From CAYTCZ01 sp964436315 (lineage in GTDB: Bacteria; Actinomycetota; Thermoleophilia; Gaiellales; Gaiellaceae), in NCBI GenBank assembly GCA_964436315.1, contig CAYTCZ010000029.1:1-34643 (forward strand): DNA of 34,643 bases, given 5' to 3'. Positions 15,536 through 22,508 of the stretch are shown in pieces (the stretch's first letter is position 1; each line of letters opens with the position of its first letter). The translations under genes were made by a program, and so were the position numbers. Under the pieces are notes generated by a model that ran no database searches, was not told the origin of the DNA, and saw nothing but the letters and a program-made list of their open reading frames with translations.

Positions 15536-15925
15536 GTGAAGGTGCTCGCCCTCGATTACGGGTCGGCGAGGACCGGCGTTGCCGTCTCCGACCCAACTGG
15601 TTCCGTCGCTCGCCCGCTCGGAGTTATCGAGTCAGCCGGGACGGACGTCGGCATCCAAGAGGTTCTTGAGTTCGCGCGCAAGGAAGGCGTGGAACGGATT
15701 GTGGTCGGGATGCCTGTGACCCTCCGCGGCGAGCATGGTGTCCAAGCAGCCGAGACCGAGGAGTTCGTCTCGGCGCTTCGCCGCGCCGCCGAAGTCCCCG
15801 TGGACAGCTTCGATGAACGGTTCACGACCCGTCTAGCGGAGCAGACGTCAAGCCGCGCGCCTCGCGACGCGCTCGCGGCCGCCCACCTACTCTCTGGGTA
15901 CTTGGAATGGCAGAGCCGGAGCTAA
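15536..15925 (+). CDS. ruvX: RuvX/YqgF-family putative Holliday junction resolvase
   Basis: A 129-residue RNase H-fold protein of normal family length. It begins with LALDYGSARTGVAVSDP carrying the first acidic residue, continues with RIVVGMPVTLRGE (family form VGLPLxxxG) and DERFTT (family form DERLTT), and ends with DALAAAHLLSGYLE, whose Asp completes the metal site. The family has been linked both to Holliday junction resolution and to 16S rRNA 5'-end processing; the sequence does not separate these. Its 3' end overlaps mltG by 19 nt, so the two are co-translated. alaS-ruvX-mltG-aroE is a common conserved order. Confidence 0.92.
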   Translation: MKVLALDYGSARTGVAVSDPTGSVARPLGVIESAGTDVGIQEVLEFARKEGVERIVVGMPVTLRGEHGVQAAETEEFVSALRRAAEVPVDSFDERFTTRLAEQTSSRAPRDALAAAHLLSGYLEWQSRS

Positions 15926-16824
15926 ACCAGACGCAGCGATCGACCGGCGCGCGGCGGGCGAGCGCAATCGCTGGCCTCTTGATCGGCTTCGGCATTTTTG
16001 CGGTCCTCGTCCTCGTCGTCCGAGCCACTGGCGATGACGAGAGCACCCCGGAGGTCGCTCCTCCTGTCGCATCCGAGCCGGCGCCGATCGTCGTCGAGCC
16101 CGTGCAGACGATGAAGATCGTCTTTCCGGAAGGCTTCACTCGAGAGCAGATGGCGAAACGGATCAGGGCTGTGAACAAGATCGCCGAGGAGGAGCGCGGA
16201 CTCACGCCGTCGCTGACACCGAAGGAGTATCGACAGGCGACCAAAGTCGATCTCCGCCCGCCCGGCTTCGAGGAGGTCGAGGCCCCGAATCTCGAGGGGT
16301 TCCTGTTTCCGGCGACCTACGAGTTCACCGAGGAAACAACGTCGACCGAGCTCGTCGACATGCAGCTTGCAGCCTTCGAGCGAGAGTGGGGCACCTTGGA
16401 TCTCTCGTTCCCGCAGAGCCGGGGTCTGACTCCCTATGACGTTCTCGTCATCGCTTCGATGATCGAACGCGAAGTGCAGGTCCCACGGGAGCGCGATCTT
16501 GTATCGGCCGTGATCTACAACCGCCTCGAACTCGGCCTACCGCTGGCCCTCGACGCGACAATTCGCTACGGACTCGGCATCCCTCCCAACAAGGCGATAC
16601 TCGAGAGTCAGCTGCAGGAGGACAACCCCTACAACACACGGCTCAATACGGGGCTTCCGCCGACACCAATCGCGAATCCCGGCCTCGCGTCGATGGAGGC
16701 CGCTGTCGCTCCCGCCGACGTCGATTTCCTCTACTTCATCCGGAAAGCTGACTGCAAGAGTCATTTCTTCACGAACGACGAATCCGAGTTTTTGAACTAT
16801 CCGCGCGACGGACTCGACTGCTGA
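15907..16824 (+). CDS. mltG: Endolytic murein transglycosylase MltG
   Basis: A 305-residue inner-membrane enzyme that cleaves nascent glycan strands and helps set peptidoglycan chain length. A short basic cytoplasmic tail precedes one membrane helix at about residues 21-40, then a Pro/Glu/Val-rich linker. The YceG domain includes LEGFLFPATYEF, the catalytic-Glu motif IASMIEREVQVPRERDLVSA, NRLELGLPLALDATIRYGLG and YNTRLNTGLPPTPIANPG. The LysM-like subdomain seen in longer homologues is much reduced, so this is a short version. Translation begins at ATG 15907 inside ruvX, and aroE follows directly. Confidence 0.93.
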   Translation: MAEPELNQTQRSTGARRASAIAGLLIGFGIFAVLVLVVRATGDDESTPEVAPPVASEPAPIVVEPVQTMKIVFPEGFTREQMAKRIRAVNKIAEEERGLTPSLTPKEYRQATKVDLRPPGFEEVEAPNLEGFLFPATYEFTEETTSTELVDMQLAAFEREWGTLDLSFPQSRGLTPYDVLVIASMIEREVQVPRERDLVSAVIYNRLELGLPLALDATIRYGLGIPPNKAILESQLQEDNPYNTRLNTGLPPTPIANPGLASMEAAVAPADVDFLYFIRKADCKSHFFTNDESEFLNYPRDGLDC

Positions 16825-16847
16825 ACGATTTGCCGGAGCCTCTCGGA

Positions 16848-17672
16848 GTGGAATCGATTCGCATCTCCGGCACCACGAGGCTCGTCGGCGTTATCGGCGA
16901 TCCGGTTTCGCATTCGCTCTCGCCACGGATGCAGAACGCCGCATTCGCGGAACTCGAGCTCGATTGGGCGTACGTGCCGCTTCCTGTCTCCGCTCACGAG
17001 CTTGAGCAGGCGATAGCGGGGCTACGAGCGGTCGGGTTTGTCGGTGCAAACGTGACGATCCCTCACAAGACCACCGTTCTCGGGCTCTGCGACGAGCTGA
17101 GCGCTGTTGCAGAACGTGCGGGTTCCGTCAATACCCTCGTCTTCACCGGGAGCGCTACGCATGGAACGAGTACGGACGGGCTCGCCGTCACGGAGGCGGT
17201 GGCGTGCGCGGGCGAGAACGCGTTGCTGCTGGGGGCAGGTGGTGCCGCCCAGGCGGTTGCAACCGCGATCGTTGACGCCGGCATCGCGAGTCTGACGATC
17301 GGCGCCCGGACACGCGAACGAGCGGAGGCTCTGACTGCTCGAATCTCGAGCCTCGGTTCGGGCGTCCGCGTCCGGACGGCGAATCGATGGCCACCCGGAC
17401 TGGAGGACGCAACCCTCGTAATCAACGCGACGCCGCTCAAGAACGTGACCCCAATCGACCTCAGACCGGGACTCAAGGTCGTGGATCTCGCCTACCGACC
17501 CGACCGAGCCGCCACGGCCATGGTGAGCGCGGCGCGCCAACTCGGCTCTCCGGTCGTCGTCGACGGTCTCGAGGTGCTGGTCCGTCAGGGTGCCGCGTCA
17601 TTCGCCTGCTGGACGGGGATCGAAGCGCCAATCGACACCATGCGACGCGCAATTCGACAGGCTGAGCCGTAG
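16848..17672 (+). CDS. aroE: Shikimate dehydrogenase (NADP+)
   Basis: A 274-residue cytosolic enzyme reducing 3-dehydroshikimate to shikimate with NADPH. The shikimate-binding SHSLSP is at 21-26, catalytic Lys74 lies in GANVTIPHKT, and Asp110 lies in GTSTDGLAV. The nucleotide-binding turn is LLLGAGGAAQAVA, followed by VINATPL and the C-terminal DGLEVLVRQGAASFACWTG. GTG 16848 was preferred because GGAG lies 10 nt upstream and the protein then begins near the first strand; a TTG at 16830 in the same frame is possible and would add six residues. The gene starts right after mltG and is the first of four consecutive shikimate-pathway genes. Confidence 0.93.
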   Translation: MESIRISGTTRLVGVIGDPVSHSLSPRMQNAAFAELELDWAYVPLPVSAHELEQAIAGLRAVGFVGANVTIPHKTTVLGLCDELSAVAERAGSVNTLVFTGSATHGTSTDGLAVTEAVACAGENALLLGAGGAAQAVATAIVDAGIASLTIGARTRERAEALTARISSLGSGVRVRTANRWPPGLEDATLVINATPLKNVTPIDLRPGLKVVDLAYRPDRAATAMVSAARQLGSPVVVDGLEVLVRQGAASFACWTGIEAPIDTMRRAIRQAEP

Positions 17673-17742
17673 CCGCACGCTTCGAGTCATCCGGCGGTCG
17701 AGGCGCGACGTTTCGCTCAACCGTCCAGTCCAGGTCGACGCG

Positions 17743-17748
17743 TAGTCT
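17743..17748 (+). promoter_or_regulatory. -10 element for aroC-aroKB
   Basis: TAGTCT ends 7 nt before the GTG at 17756; no Shine-Dalgarno sequence. It marks a new leaderless transcript after aroE. Confidence 0.45.
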
Positions 17749-17755
17749 TCACCGC

Positions 17756-18856
17756 GTGAGCCTGAAGCTGACGACCGCTGGAGAGTCCCACGGGCCTGCC
17801 TTGGTTGCCATCGTGACCGGCCTACCAGCGGGTCTCGAACTTGAGCAGAAGAAGATCAATCACGACTTGTGGCGTCGACAACAGGGCTACGGTCGGAGCC
17901 CGCGCCAGAAGCTCGAAACCGATCAGGTCGATGTCCTCGCCGGTCTTCGCCATGGGAAGACGCTCGGAACGCCTCTCGCCCTTGTCGTATGGAATCGCGA
18001 TCACAAGAACTGGACGTGGGGAATGAGTCCGTGGCCGCCGGAAGGAGAGCCGGAGGGGAAAGGAAAAGAGCGGGTCACGCTTCCTCGGCCCGGTCACGCG
18101 GATCTTTCCGGCGTCATGAAGTACGAGCACGACGACGTGCGAAATGCCCTGGAACGGGCGAGTGCGCGGCACACAGCCGTGATCGTTGCGGCGGGCGCTG
18201 TCGCCAAGGCCCTCTTGTTGACCATGGATGTGGAGGTCGAGGGAACGGTCATCTCCCTCGGCCAGGGCCGCGATGAGGAGACGATCAAAGCAGCGATCGA
18301 TGACGCGCGTGCGGATCGGGACACGCTCGGCGGGATCGTCGAAGTTCGTGCCCGCGGGATTCCGCCGGGCCTCGGTTCCTACTCGACGAAAGAGGAGCGC
18401 CTCGATGGCCGTCTTGCGGGAACACTCCTCGGGACTCAGGCAGTCAAGGGCGTCGAGATCGGGGACGGATTCGCCTTGGCTGGAGAGCGCGGCTCAACTG
18501 CGCATGACGAAATCTTCCGGAATGCCGACGGCTACTTCCGGCAGACAAATCGCGCCGGCGGCATCGAGGCGGGGGTGTCCAATGGGCAGGACATCATCGT
18601 GCGCGCGGCGATGAAGCCGCTCCCCACCCTGATGCGTCCGCTTCGGTCGTCAGACCTGGTGACCGGGGAGGCTGCAGAGGCCCTTGTCGAGCGCTCCGAC
18701 GTCGCCGCAACGGAAGCGCTCGCCGTTGTCGCCGAGGCGGCCGTTGCCTTCGAGCTTGCCCGCTCGGCAAAGGAGAAGTTCGGTGGCGACTCAATCGGAG
18801 ACTTCGTGGCTGCCTACCGGACCTATCTGGAGCGAATTCCCTGGTCCCGCCGTTAG
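17756..18856 (+). CDS. aroC: Chorismate synthase
   Basis: A 366-residue FMN-dependent enzyme turning 5-enolpyruvylshikimate-3-phosphate into chorismate, the branch point for aromatic amino acids. The N-terminal TAGESHGPALVAIVTGLP signature, the basic RRQQGYGRSPRQ segment, PRPGHADLSGVMKY, ERASARHTA and the C-terminal GGIEAGVSNGQDIIVRAAMKP are all present. Length is normal. The 3' end overlaps the inferred start of aroKB by 16 nt, so the two are translated together. aroA, needed upstream of this step, is not in the window. Confidence 0.97.
   Translation: MSLKLTTAGESHGPALVAIVTGLPAGLELEQKKINHDLWRRQQGYGRSPRQKLETDQVDVLAGLRHGKTLGTPLALVVWNRDHKNWTWGMSPWPPEGEPEGKGKERVTLPRPGHADLSGVMKYEHDDVRNALERASARHTAVIVAAGAVAKALLLTMDVEVEGTVISLGQGRDEETIKAAIDDARADRDTLGGIVEVRARGIPPGLGSYSTKEERLDGRLAGTLLGTQAVKGVEIGDGFALAGERGSTAHDEIFRNADGYFRQTNRAGGIEAGVSNGQDIIVRAAMKPLPTLMRPLRSSDLVTGEAAEALVERSDVAATEALAVVAEAAVAFELARSAKEKFGGDSIGDFVAAYRTYLERIPWSRR
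18829..18832 (+). promoter_or_regulatory. Shine-Dalgarno that supports a CTG start for aroKB
   Basis: GGAG within the last aroC codons, 8 nt before the CTG at 18841. No ATG, GTG or TTG occurs in the aroKB frame between here and the ATG at 18889, which would cut into the P-loop. Confidence 0.5.
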
Positions 18857-20277
18857 CAGTCGATCGGCACATCGCACTCGCCGGCTTCATGGGGGCCGGG
18901 AAGTCGACGATCGGCAGGGAGGTCTCACGTCTCGTCGATCGACCGTTCATCGACCTCGACGCCGAGATCGAGCGCGCCCACGGGCCAATCCCTGCGCTCT
19001 TCGAGCGGGGTGAGTCGGTCTTTCGCGGGGTCGAAGAGGAAACGCTGCACCGCGTGCTCTGCGAGGAGCTCTCGGTGATCGCTCTCGGAGGCGGTGCGGT
19101 GCTGTCGGCGAGTTCGCGCGCGCGGTTGGGAGCCCGGGCGCTCACGGCGCTCGTCGATGTCGACATCGACAGAGCGTGGGCGCGGGTTCGCGAGTCAAGC
19201 AGACCTCTCGCCCAAGACGAAGCGGAGTTCAGAAGGCTGTATGAACAGCGTCGACCGATCTATGAGTCCGTTGCCGACGCTGTCGTTCAGTCTGCGACGG
19301 ATGTCGTGCTTGCGGGCCTGGGGATCGTGGTTCGACCTGGCTCGATAGCGAAGATAGAAGAGATCGTTCCCGGCGGAGGTTCATTGGCATTGATCGCGGA
19401 CGAGCGCGTCCTCGAGCTCCACACTCCGGAACTCGGATTGCGCGTTCGATCAAGCCACACTGTTCCGGCGGGCGAAGCCGCGAAGTCAGTTCGCGAGGTC
19501 GAACGACTATGGCACGAACTGGCGGTTGACCGCGCGGGAACGATCGTTGCCCTCGGGGGCGGCACGACGACCGATGTCGCCGGATTCGTCGCAGCGACCT
19601 ACCTCCGAGGCATCGCTTGGGTGGCTGTCCCGACCAGCCTGGTCGGCCAGGTTGACGCCGCCATCGGCGGCAAGACCGGAATCAATCTCGGGCCCGGGAA
19701 GAACCTCGCCGGCGCCTTCCACCTGCCGACCAGGGTGGTCATCGATCCAGACGTTCTCACGACGCTGCCGGGAGCCGAGCGTCGGGCGGGGATGGCCGAG
19801 GTGGTCAAGACCGGTCTGCTCGCGGGTCGACAATTCTGGCGTGAAGCCGATGAGGTTTTGGTGCGAGGCTGTGCGGCGTATAAGGCTTCGGTCTGCATCG
19901 CCGATCCACGGGAAACGGACCGGCGCGCTGTTCTCAATCTCGGCCACACGTTCGCCCATGCACTCGAGGCCGGTGCCGGATACGGGACCGTCGGTCACGG
20001 GGAGGCTGTCGCGCTCGGGCTAACCGCCGCTCTTCGCCTGTCGGAACGACATTTCGGGCTCGACGAATCCGTACGCCAGGAGGTCGAGGAGGTGCTGAGG
20101 CCGAGTCCGGTTCCCGCGGACCGCGAAGCAGCCTGGCGGGCTCTGACGAGGGATAAGAAGGCACGCGACGGAGTCGCGCGCCTGGTCCTCCTCGAACGAC
20201 CTGGGTCTCCCGTTTGGGGGGTTGAGCTCCCTGCCGGCGAGATTCGGGGCGAACTCGACGCCCTGATCGACGGCTAG
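18841..20277 (+). CDS. aroKB: Bifunctional shikimate kinase / 3-dehydroquinate synthase (AroK-AroB fusion)
   Basis: One frame encodes two shikimate-pathway enzymes, 478 residues from CTG 18841. The kinase half comes first: P-loop GFMGAGKST at about residue 15, FIDLDAEIE, VFRGVEEETL, IALGGGAVL and RRPIYESVADAVV. The synthase half follows from about residue 170: ALGGGTTTDVAGFVAATYLRG, PTSLVGQVDAAIGGKTGIN, MAEVVKTG, LNLGHTFAHALE and GHGEAVALG, which include the NAD-binding and zinc residues. Both active sites look intact; the synthase half is somewhat shorter than stand-alone AroB. Such fusions exist elsewhere, for example Thermotoga. The start is the odd point: ATG 18889 would remove the first glycine of the P-loop and the preceding strand, so an upstream CTG with GGAG 8 nt away is inferred. 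Confidence 0.93.
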   Translation: MVPPLAVDRHIALAGFMGAGKSTIGREVSRLVDRPFIDLDAEIERAHGPIPALFERGESVFRGVEEETLHRVLCEELSVIALGGGAVLSASSRARLGARALTALVDVDIDRAWARVRESSRPLAQDEAEFRRLYEQRRPIYESVADAVVQSATDVVLAGLGIVVRPGSIAKIEEIVPGGGSLALIADERVLELHTPELGLRVRSSHTVPAGEAAKSVREVERLWHELAVDRAGTIVALGGGTTTDVAGFVAATYLRGIAWVAVPTSLVGQVDAAIGGKTGINLGPGKNLAGAFHLPTRVVIDPDVLTTLPGAERRAGMAEVVKTGLLAGRQFWREADEVLVRGCAAYKASVCIADPRETDRRAVLNLGHTFAHALEAGAGYGTVGHGEAVALGLTAALRLSERHFGLDESVRQEVEEVLRPSPVPADREAAWRALTRDKKARDGVARLVLLERPGSPVWGVELPAGEIRGELDALIDG

Positions 20278-20278
20278 G

Positions 20279-20295
20279 CGGCCCTACACGGGCCG
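20279..20295 (+). terminator. GC hairpin directly after aroKB
   Basis: CGGCCC and GGGCCG form a 6-bp stem with a TACAC loop starting 2 nt past the stop codon. No T run follows, so termination is only possible. Confidence 0.3.
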
Positions 20296-20365
20296 ACGCC
20301 GACGAGCGCCGGGCACCGGTGATGGAGTCTCGGGTTGCGATTTCGCCTCCGCTCGACCAGCCCAG

Positions 20366-20371
20366 TAGACT
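20366..20371 (+). promoter_or_regulatory. -10 element for aroQ
   Basis: TAGACT ends 6 nt before the GTG at 20378. Same hexamer and geometry as at 3785, 5721 and 21916. Confidence 0.5.
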
Positions 20372-20377
20372 CGCCGC

Positions 20378-20809
20378 GTGCAGGTCGCGGTGCTGAACGG
20401 AGTCAATCTCAATGCACTCGGTCACAGAGACAGAACACTGTACGGCGACATCACTCTCTCGGAACTCGAGACGCAGATTTACCGCTGGGGGCGCGAGCTT
20501 GCGATAAGCGTCCGAGCGTTCCAGACCAATTCCGAGGGCGAGTTCGTCGACTTCTGCCACGAGGCTCGCCTGTGGGCGGACGGGGTGATCGTGAATCCGG
20601 GAGCGTGGACGCATTACAGCTACGCGATTCACGATGCCCTTGAGCTGTTCGAGGTTCCGATCGTCGAGGTGCACCTCTCGAACGTCATGGAGCGTGAGGA
20701 TTGGCGGCGTCACTCAGTCATTCATGACGTCGTCACGAAGCGCGTGATCGGGAAGGGTGCCGAGGGCTACCGTGAGGCGCTTCAATTCCTGTCTGAAACC
20801 GGTGGCTGA
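20378..20809 (+). CDS. aroQ: Type II 3-dehydroquinate dehydratase
   Basis: A 143-residue enzyme of the dodecameric type II class that dehydrates 3-dehydroquinate to 3-dehydroshikimate. The start LNGVNLNALGHRDRTLYG holds the catalytic Arg and Tyr (family form NGPNLNLLG). FQTNSEGEFVDFCHEA, VNPGAWTHYSYAIHDAL (with the family's conserved Asn-Pro and His) and VEVHLSNVMEREDWRRHS complete the active site. Some positions deviate from the commonest form (Val for Pro in the first motif, Trp for Tyr before THYS). It overlaps the following peptidase gene by 8 nt. Confidence 0.94.
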   Translation: MQVAVLNGVNLNALGHRDRTLYGDITLSELETQIYRWGRELAISVRAFQTNSEGEFVDFCHEARLWADGVIVNPGAWTHYSYAIHDALELFEVPIVEVHLSNVMEREDWRRHSVIHDVVTKRVIGKGAEGYREALQFLSETGG

Positions 20810-21887
20810 GCGGATCGCTGAAACAACCCCCCGTCGGCTGAACCAGCTTCGCGAAACGTTCGCCGACCTCGGAGTCGGGAGCTTTCTCGTTACCGACCCC
20901 GTGAACGTCCGGTGGCTTACCGGTTTCTCGAGCTCGAACGCCGCGCTCCTCGTCATGGAGGACGAGGCGTTTTTGTTCACCGACGGTCGCTACATCGAAG
21001 CGGCACAGGAGACCGCGGGCGTGACGGCTGAGCAGTCCGAGCGTGACGTCGCCACATACCTCGGAAAACGTCTGGACGGGCTCGCGGATCCTCCGCTTGC
21101 AATCGAGGCGGATCACGTCACGGTGACCAAGCACGGGTCGATGCGCGCGAGCGGAGTCGAACTCGTGGAGACGACGCGCACGATCAAGCGGCTTCGTGCG
21201 GTGAAGGATGACGGCGAGCTGAGCAGTGTTCGTCGGGCGGGCGCAATCATCGACCAGGTAATGTGCGTACTCGGAAGCAAGGTTCTGGTCGGACGGGCCG
21301 AGACAGAAGTCGCATGGTGGCTCGAGCAGGAGATCCGTAATCGGGGAGCCGACGGCGTCTCGTTCGAGCCGATCGTCGCCAGCGGTCCGAACGCCGCCGT
21401 CCCGCATCACCACCCGGGTTCTCGGCGAATCGGGCTCGGCGAGACGGTGATCGTCGACGCCGGTGCGCGTGTTGGCGGCTATTGCTCGGACTGCACGCGA
21501 ACGTTCGTCACGGGCGAGCTTGATGCGGAACTGGGGCAGGCATATGACGTGTGTCTAGCGACCCAGCAGGCCGCACTCGACCGTGTCACCGCCGGTGTTC
21601 GGGCAGCCGATCTTGATTCGCAGGTTCGGGCAGAGATCGAGCAGTCCGAGCTCGCACCGGTTCTGCACAGTCTCGGCCATGGAGTCGGTCTCGAGATTCA
21701 CGAGCTTCCCGTGTTGAGCCATGTCTCGGAAGAGACGCTCGAGGTCGGCCAGGTCGTGACCGTCGAGCCCGGGATCTACCTCGCCGGCCGTGGTGGCGTG
21801 CGAATTGAGGATCTCGTCGTCGTGACGGCCGGCGCGCCCGAGGTGCTGACTCCCGTAACGAAGGAACTCATCGTCTCTCCTGTTTAG
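20802..21887 (+). CDS. M24B-family Xaa-Pro aminopeptidase
   Basis: A 361-residue metallopeptidase with a creatinase-type N-terminal domain (LLVTDPVNVRWLTGFSS-like block near residue 30) and a pita-bread catalytic domain. Metal ligands are visible: Asp pair in VDAGARVGGYCSDCTRTF, His in SLGHGVGLEIHE, Glu in VTVEPGIYL and Glu in VRIEDLVVV. It should release N-terminal residues before proline, helping peptide turnover. Residue order PNAAVPHHHPGSR is the family substrate loop. GTG 20802 overlaps the aroQ stop by 8 nt, giving translational coupling; longer in-frame starts run into aroQ and lack homology. The aroQ-pepP-efp order is widespread. Confidence 0.93.
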   Translation: MAERIAETTPRRLNQLRETFADLGVGSFLVTDPVNVRWLTGFSSSNAALLVMEDEAFLFTDGRYIEAAQETAGVTAEQSERDVATYLGKRLDGLADPPLAIEADHVTVTKHGSMRASGVELVETTRTIKRLRAVKDDGELSSVRRAGAIIDQVMCVLGSKVLVGRAETEVAWWLEQEIRNRGADGVSFEPIVASGPNAAVPHHHPGSRRIGLGETVIVDAGARVGGYCSDCTRTFVTGELDAELGQAYDVCLATQQAALDRVTAGVRAADLDSQVRAEIEQSELAPVLHSLGHGVGLEIHELPVLSHVSEETLEVGQVVTVEPGIYLAGRGGVRIEDLVVVTAGAPEVLTPVTKELIVSPV

Positions 21888-21915
21888 GCGTCCACCGTCG
21901 CGGACTAGCGGCTAC

Positions 21916-21921
21916 TAGACT
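21916..21921 (+). promoter_or_regulatory. -10 element for the efp-accB operon
   Basis: TAGACT ends 8 nt before the ATG at 21930; no Shine-Dalgarno sequence. Confidence 0.5.
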
Positions 21922-21929
21922 CCTTCCTC

Positions 21930-22496
21930 ATGGCCGAAACGGTCTCCACAAATCAGTTCAAGAACGGGATGCACGTCGAACTGGAAGGTCAGGTCTGGCG
22001 GATTCTCGAGTTCCAACATGTAAAGCCCGGAAAGGGCGGCGCATTCGTCCGCACGAAGCTGAAGAACCTCAATAGCGGCGCAGTTGTCGACCGCACGTTT
22101 CGAGCCGGGGAGAAGATGCCGAGAATCCGCACCGAAACGAAGAGCGTTCAGTACCTCTACGACGCCGGAGATGAGGTCGTCTTCATGGACGAGCAGACCT
22201 TCGACCAGATCCAGCTTCAGCGGAGTGACGTCGAGGAGGAGCTCGAGTTCCTCCAGCCCTCCGGCTCGGTCATGCTTCTTCTCGTCGACGGTACGCCGTC
22301 AGGCGTCCAGCTGCCGACCTCCGTCGAGCTCGAAGTGGTCGAGACGGAGCCCGGTGTGAAAGGCGATACGGTCTCGAACGTCACCAAGCCCGCCACGCTC
22401 GAGACGGGAGCGGTCGTCCAGGTGCCGCTGTTCGTCAACACGGGTGATCGAATCAAGGTGGATACACGAGAGAAGCGATACATCTCTCGCGCCTAG
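21930..22496 (+). CDS. efp: Elongation factor P
   Basis: A 188-residue, three-domain translation factor that rescues ribosomes stalled on proline runs. The KOW-like domain I has the tip loop VKPGKGGAFVR with Lys35 at the position modified in other bacteria; the OB domains follow, ending in GDRIKVDTREKRYISRA. Length and motifs are standard. No modification enzyme (EpmA/EpmB or EarP) is nearby, so whether Lys35 is modified is unknown. The stop codon is part of the AGGAGG that serves the next gene, so efp and accB form an operon. Confidence 0.97.
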   Translation: MAETVSTNQFKNGMHVELEGQVWRILEFQHVKPGKGGAFVRTKLKNLNSGAVVDRTFRAGEKMPRIRTETKSVQYLYDAGDEVVFMDEQTFDQIQLQRSDVEEELEFLQPSGSVMLLLVDGTPSGVQLPTSVELEVVETEPGVKGDTVSNVTKPATLETGAVVQVPLFVNTGDRIKVDTREKRYISRA

Positions 22497-22500
22497 GAGG
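22495..22500 (+). promoter_or_regulatory. Shine-Dalgarno of accB
   Basis: AGGAGG overlapping the efp stop codon and 8 nt before the ATG at 22509. It fixes the start at the N-terminus of the carboxyltransferase-like domain, so the whole 605-residue fusion should be translated. Confidence 0.8.
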
Positions 22501-22508
22501 AATCTCGC

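Noticed and set aside
18889..20277. ATG 18889 as the aroKB start
   Set aside because: It would remove the first Gly of the P-loop and the preceding beta-strand, so an intact kinase needs a start further upstream.
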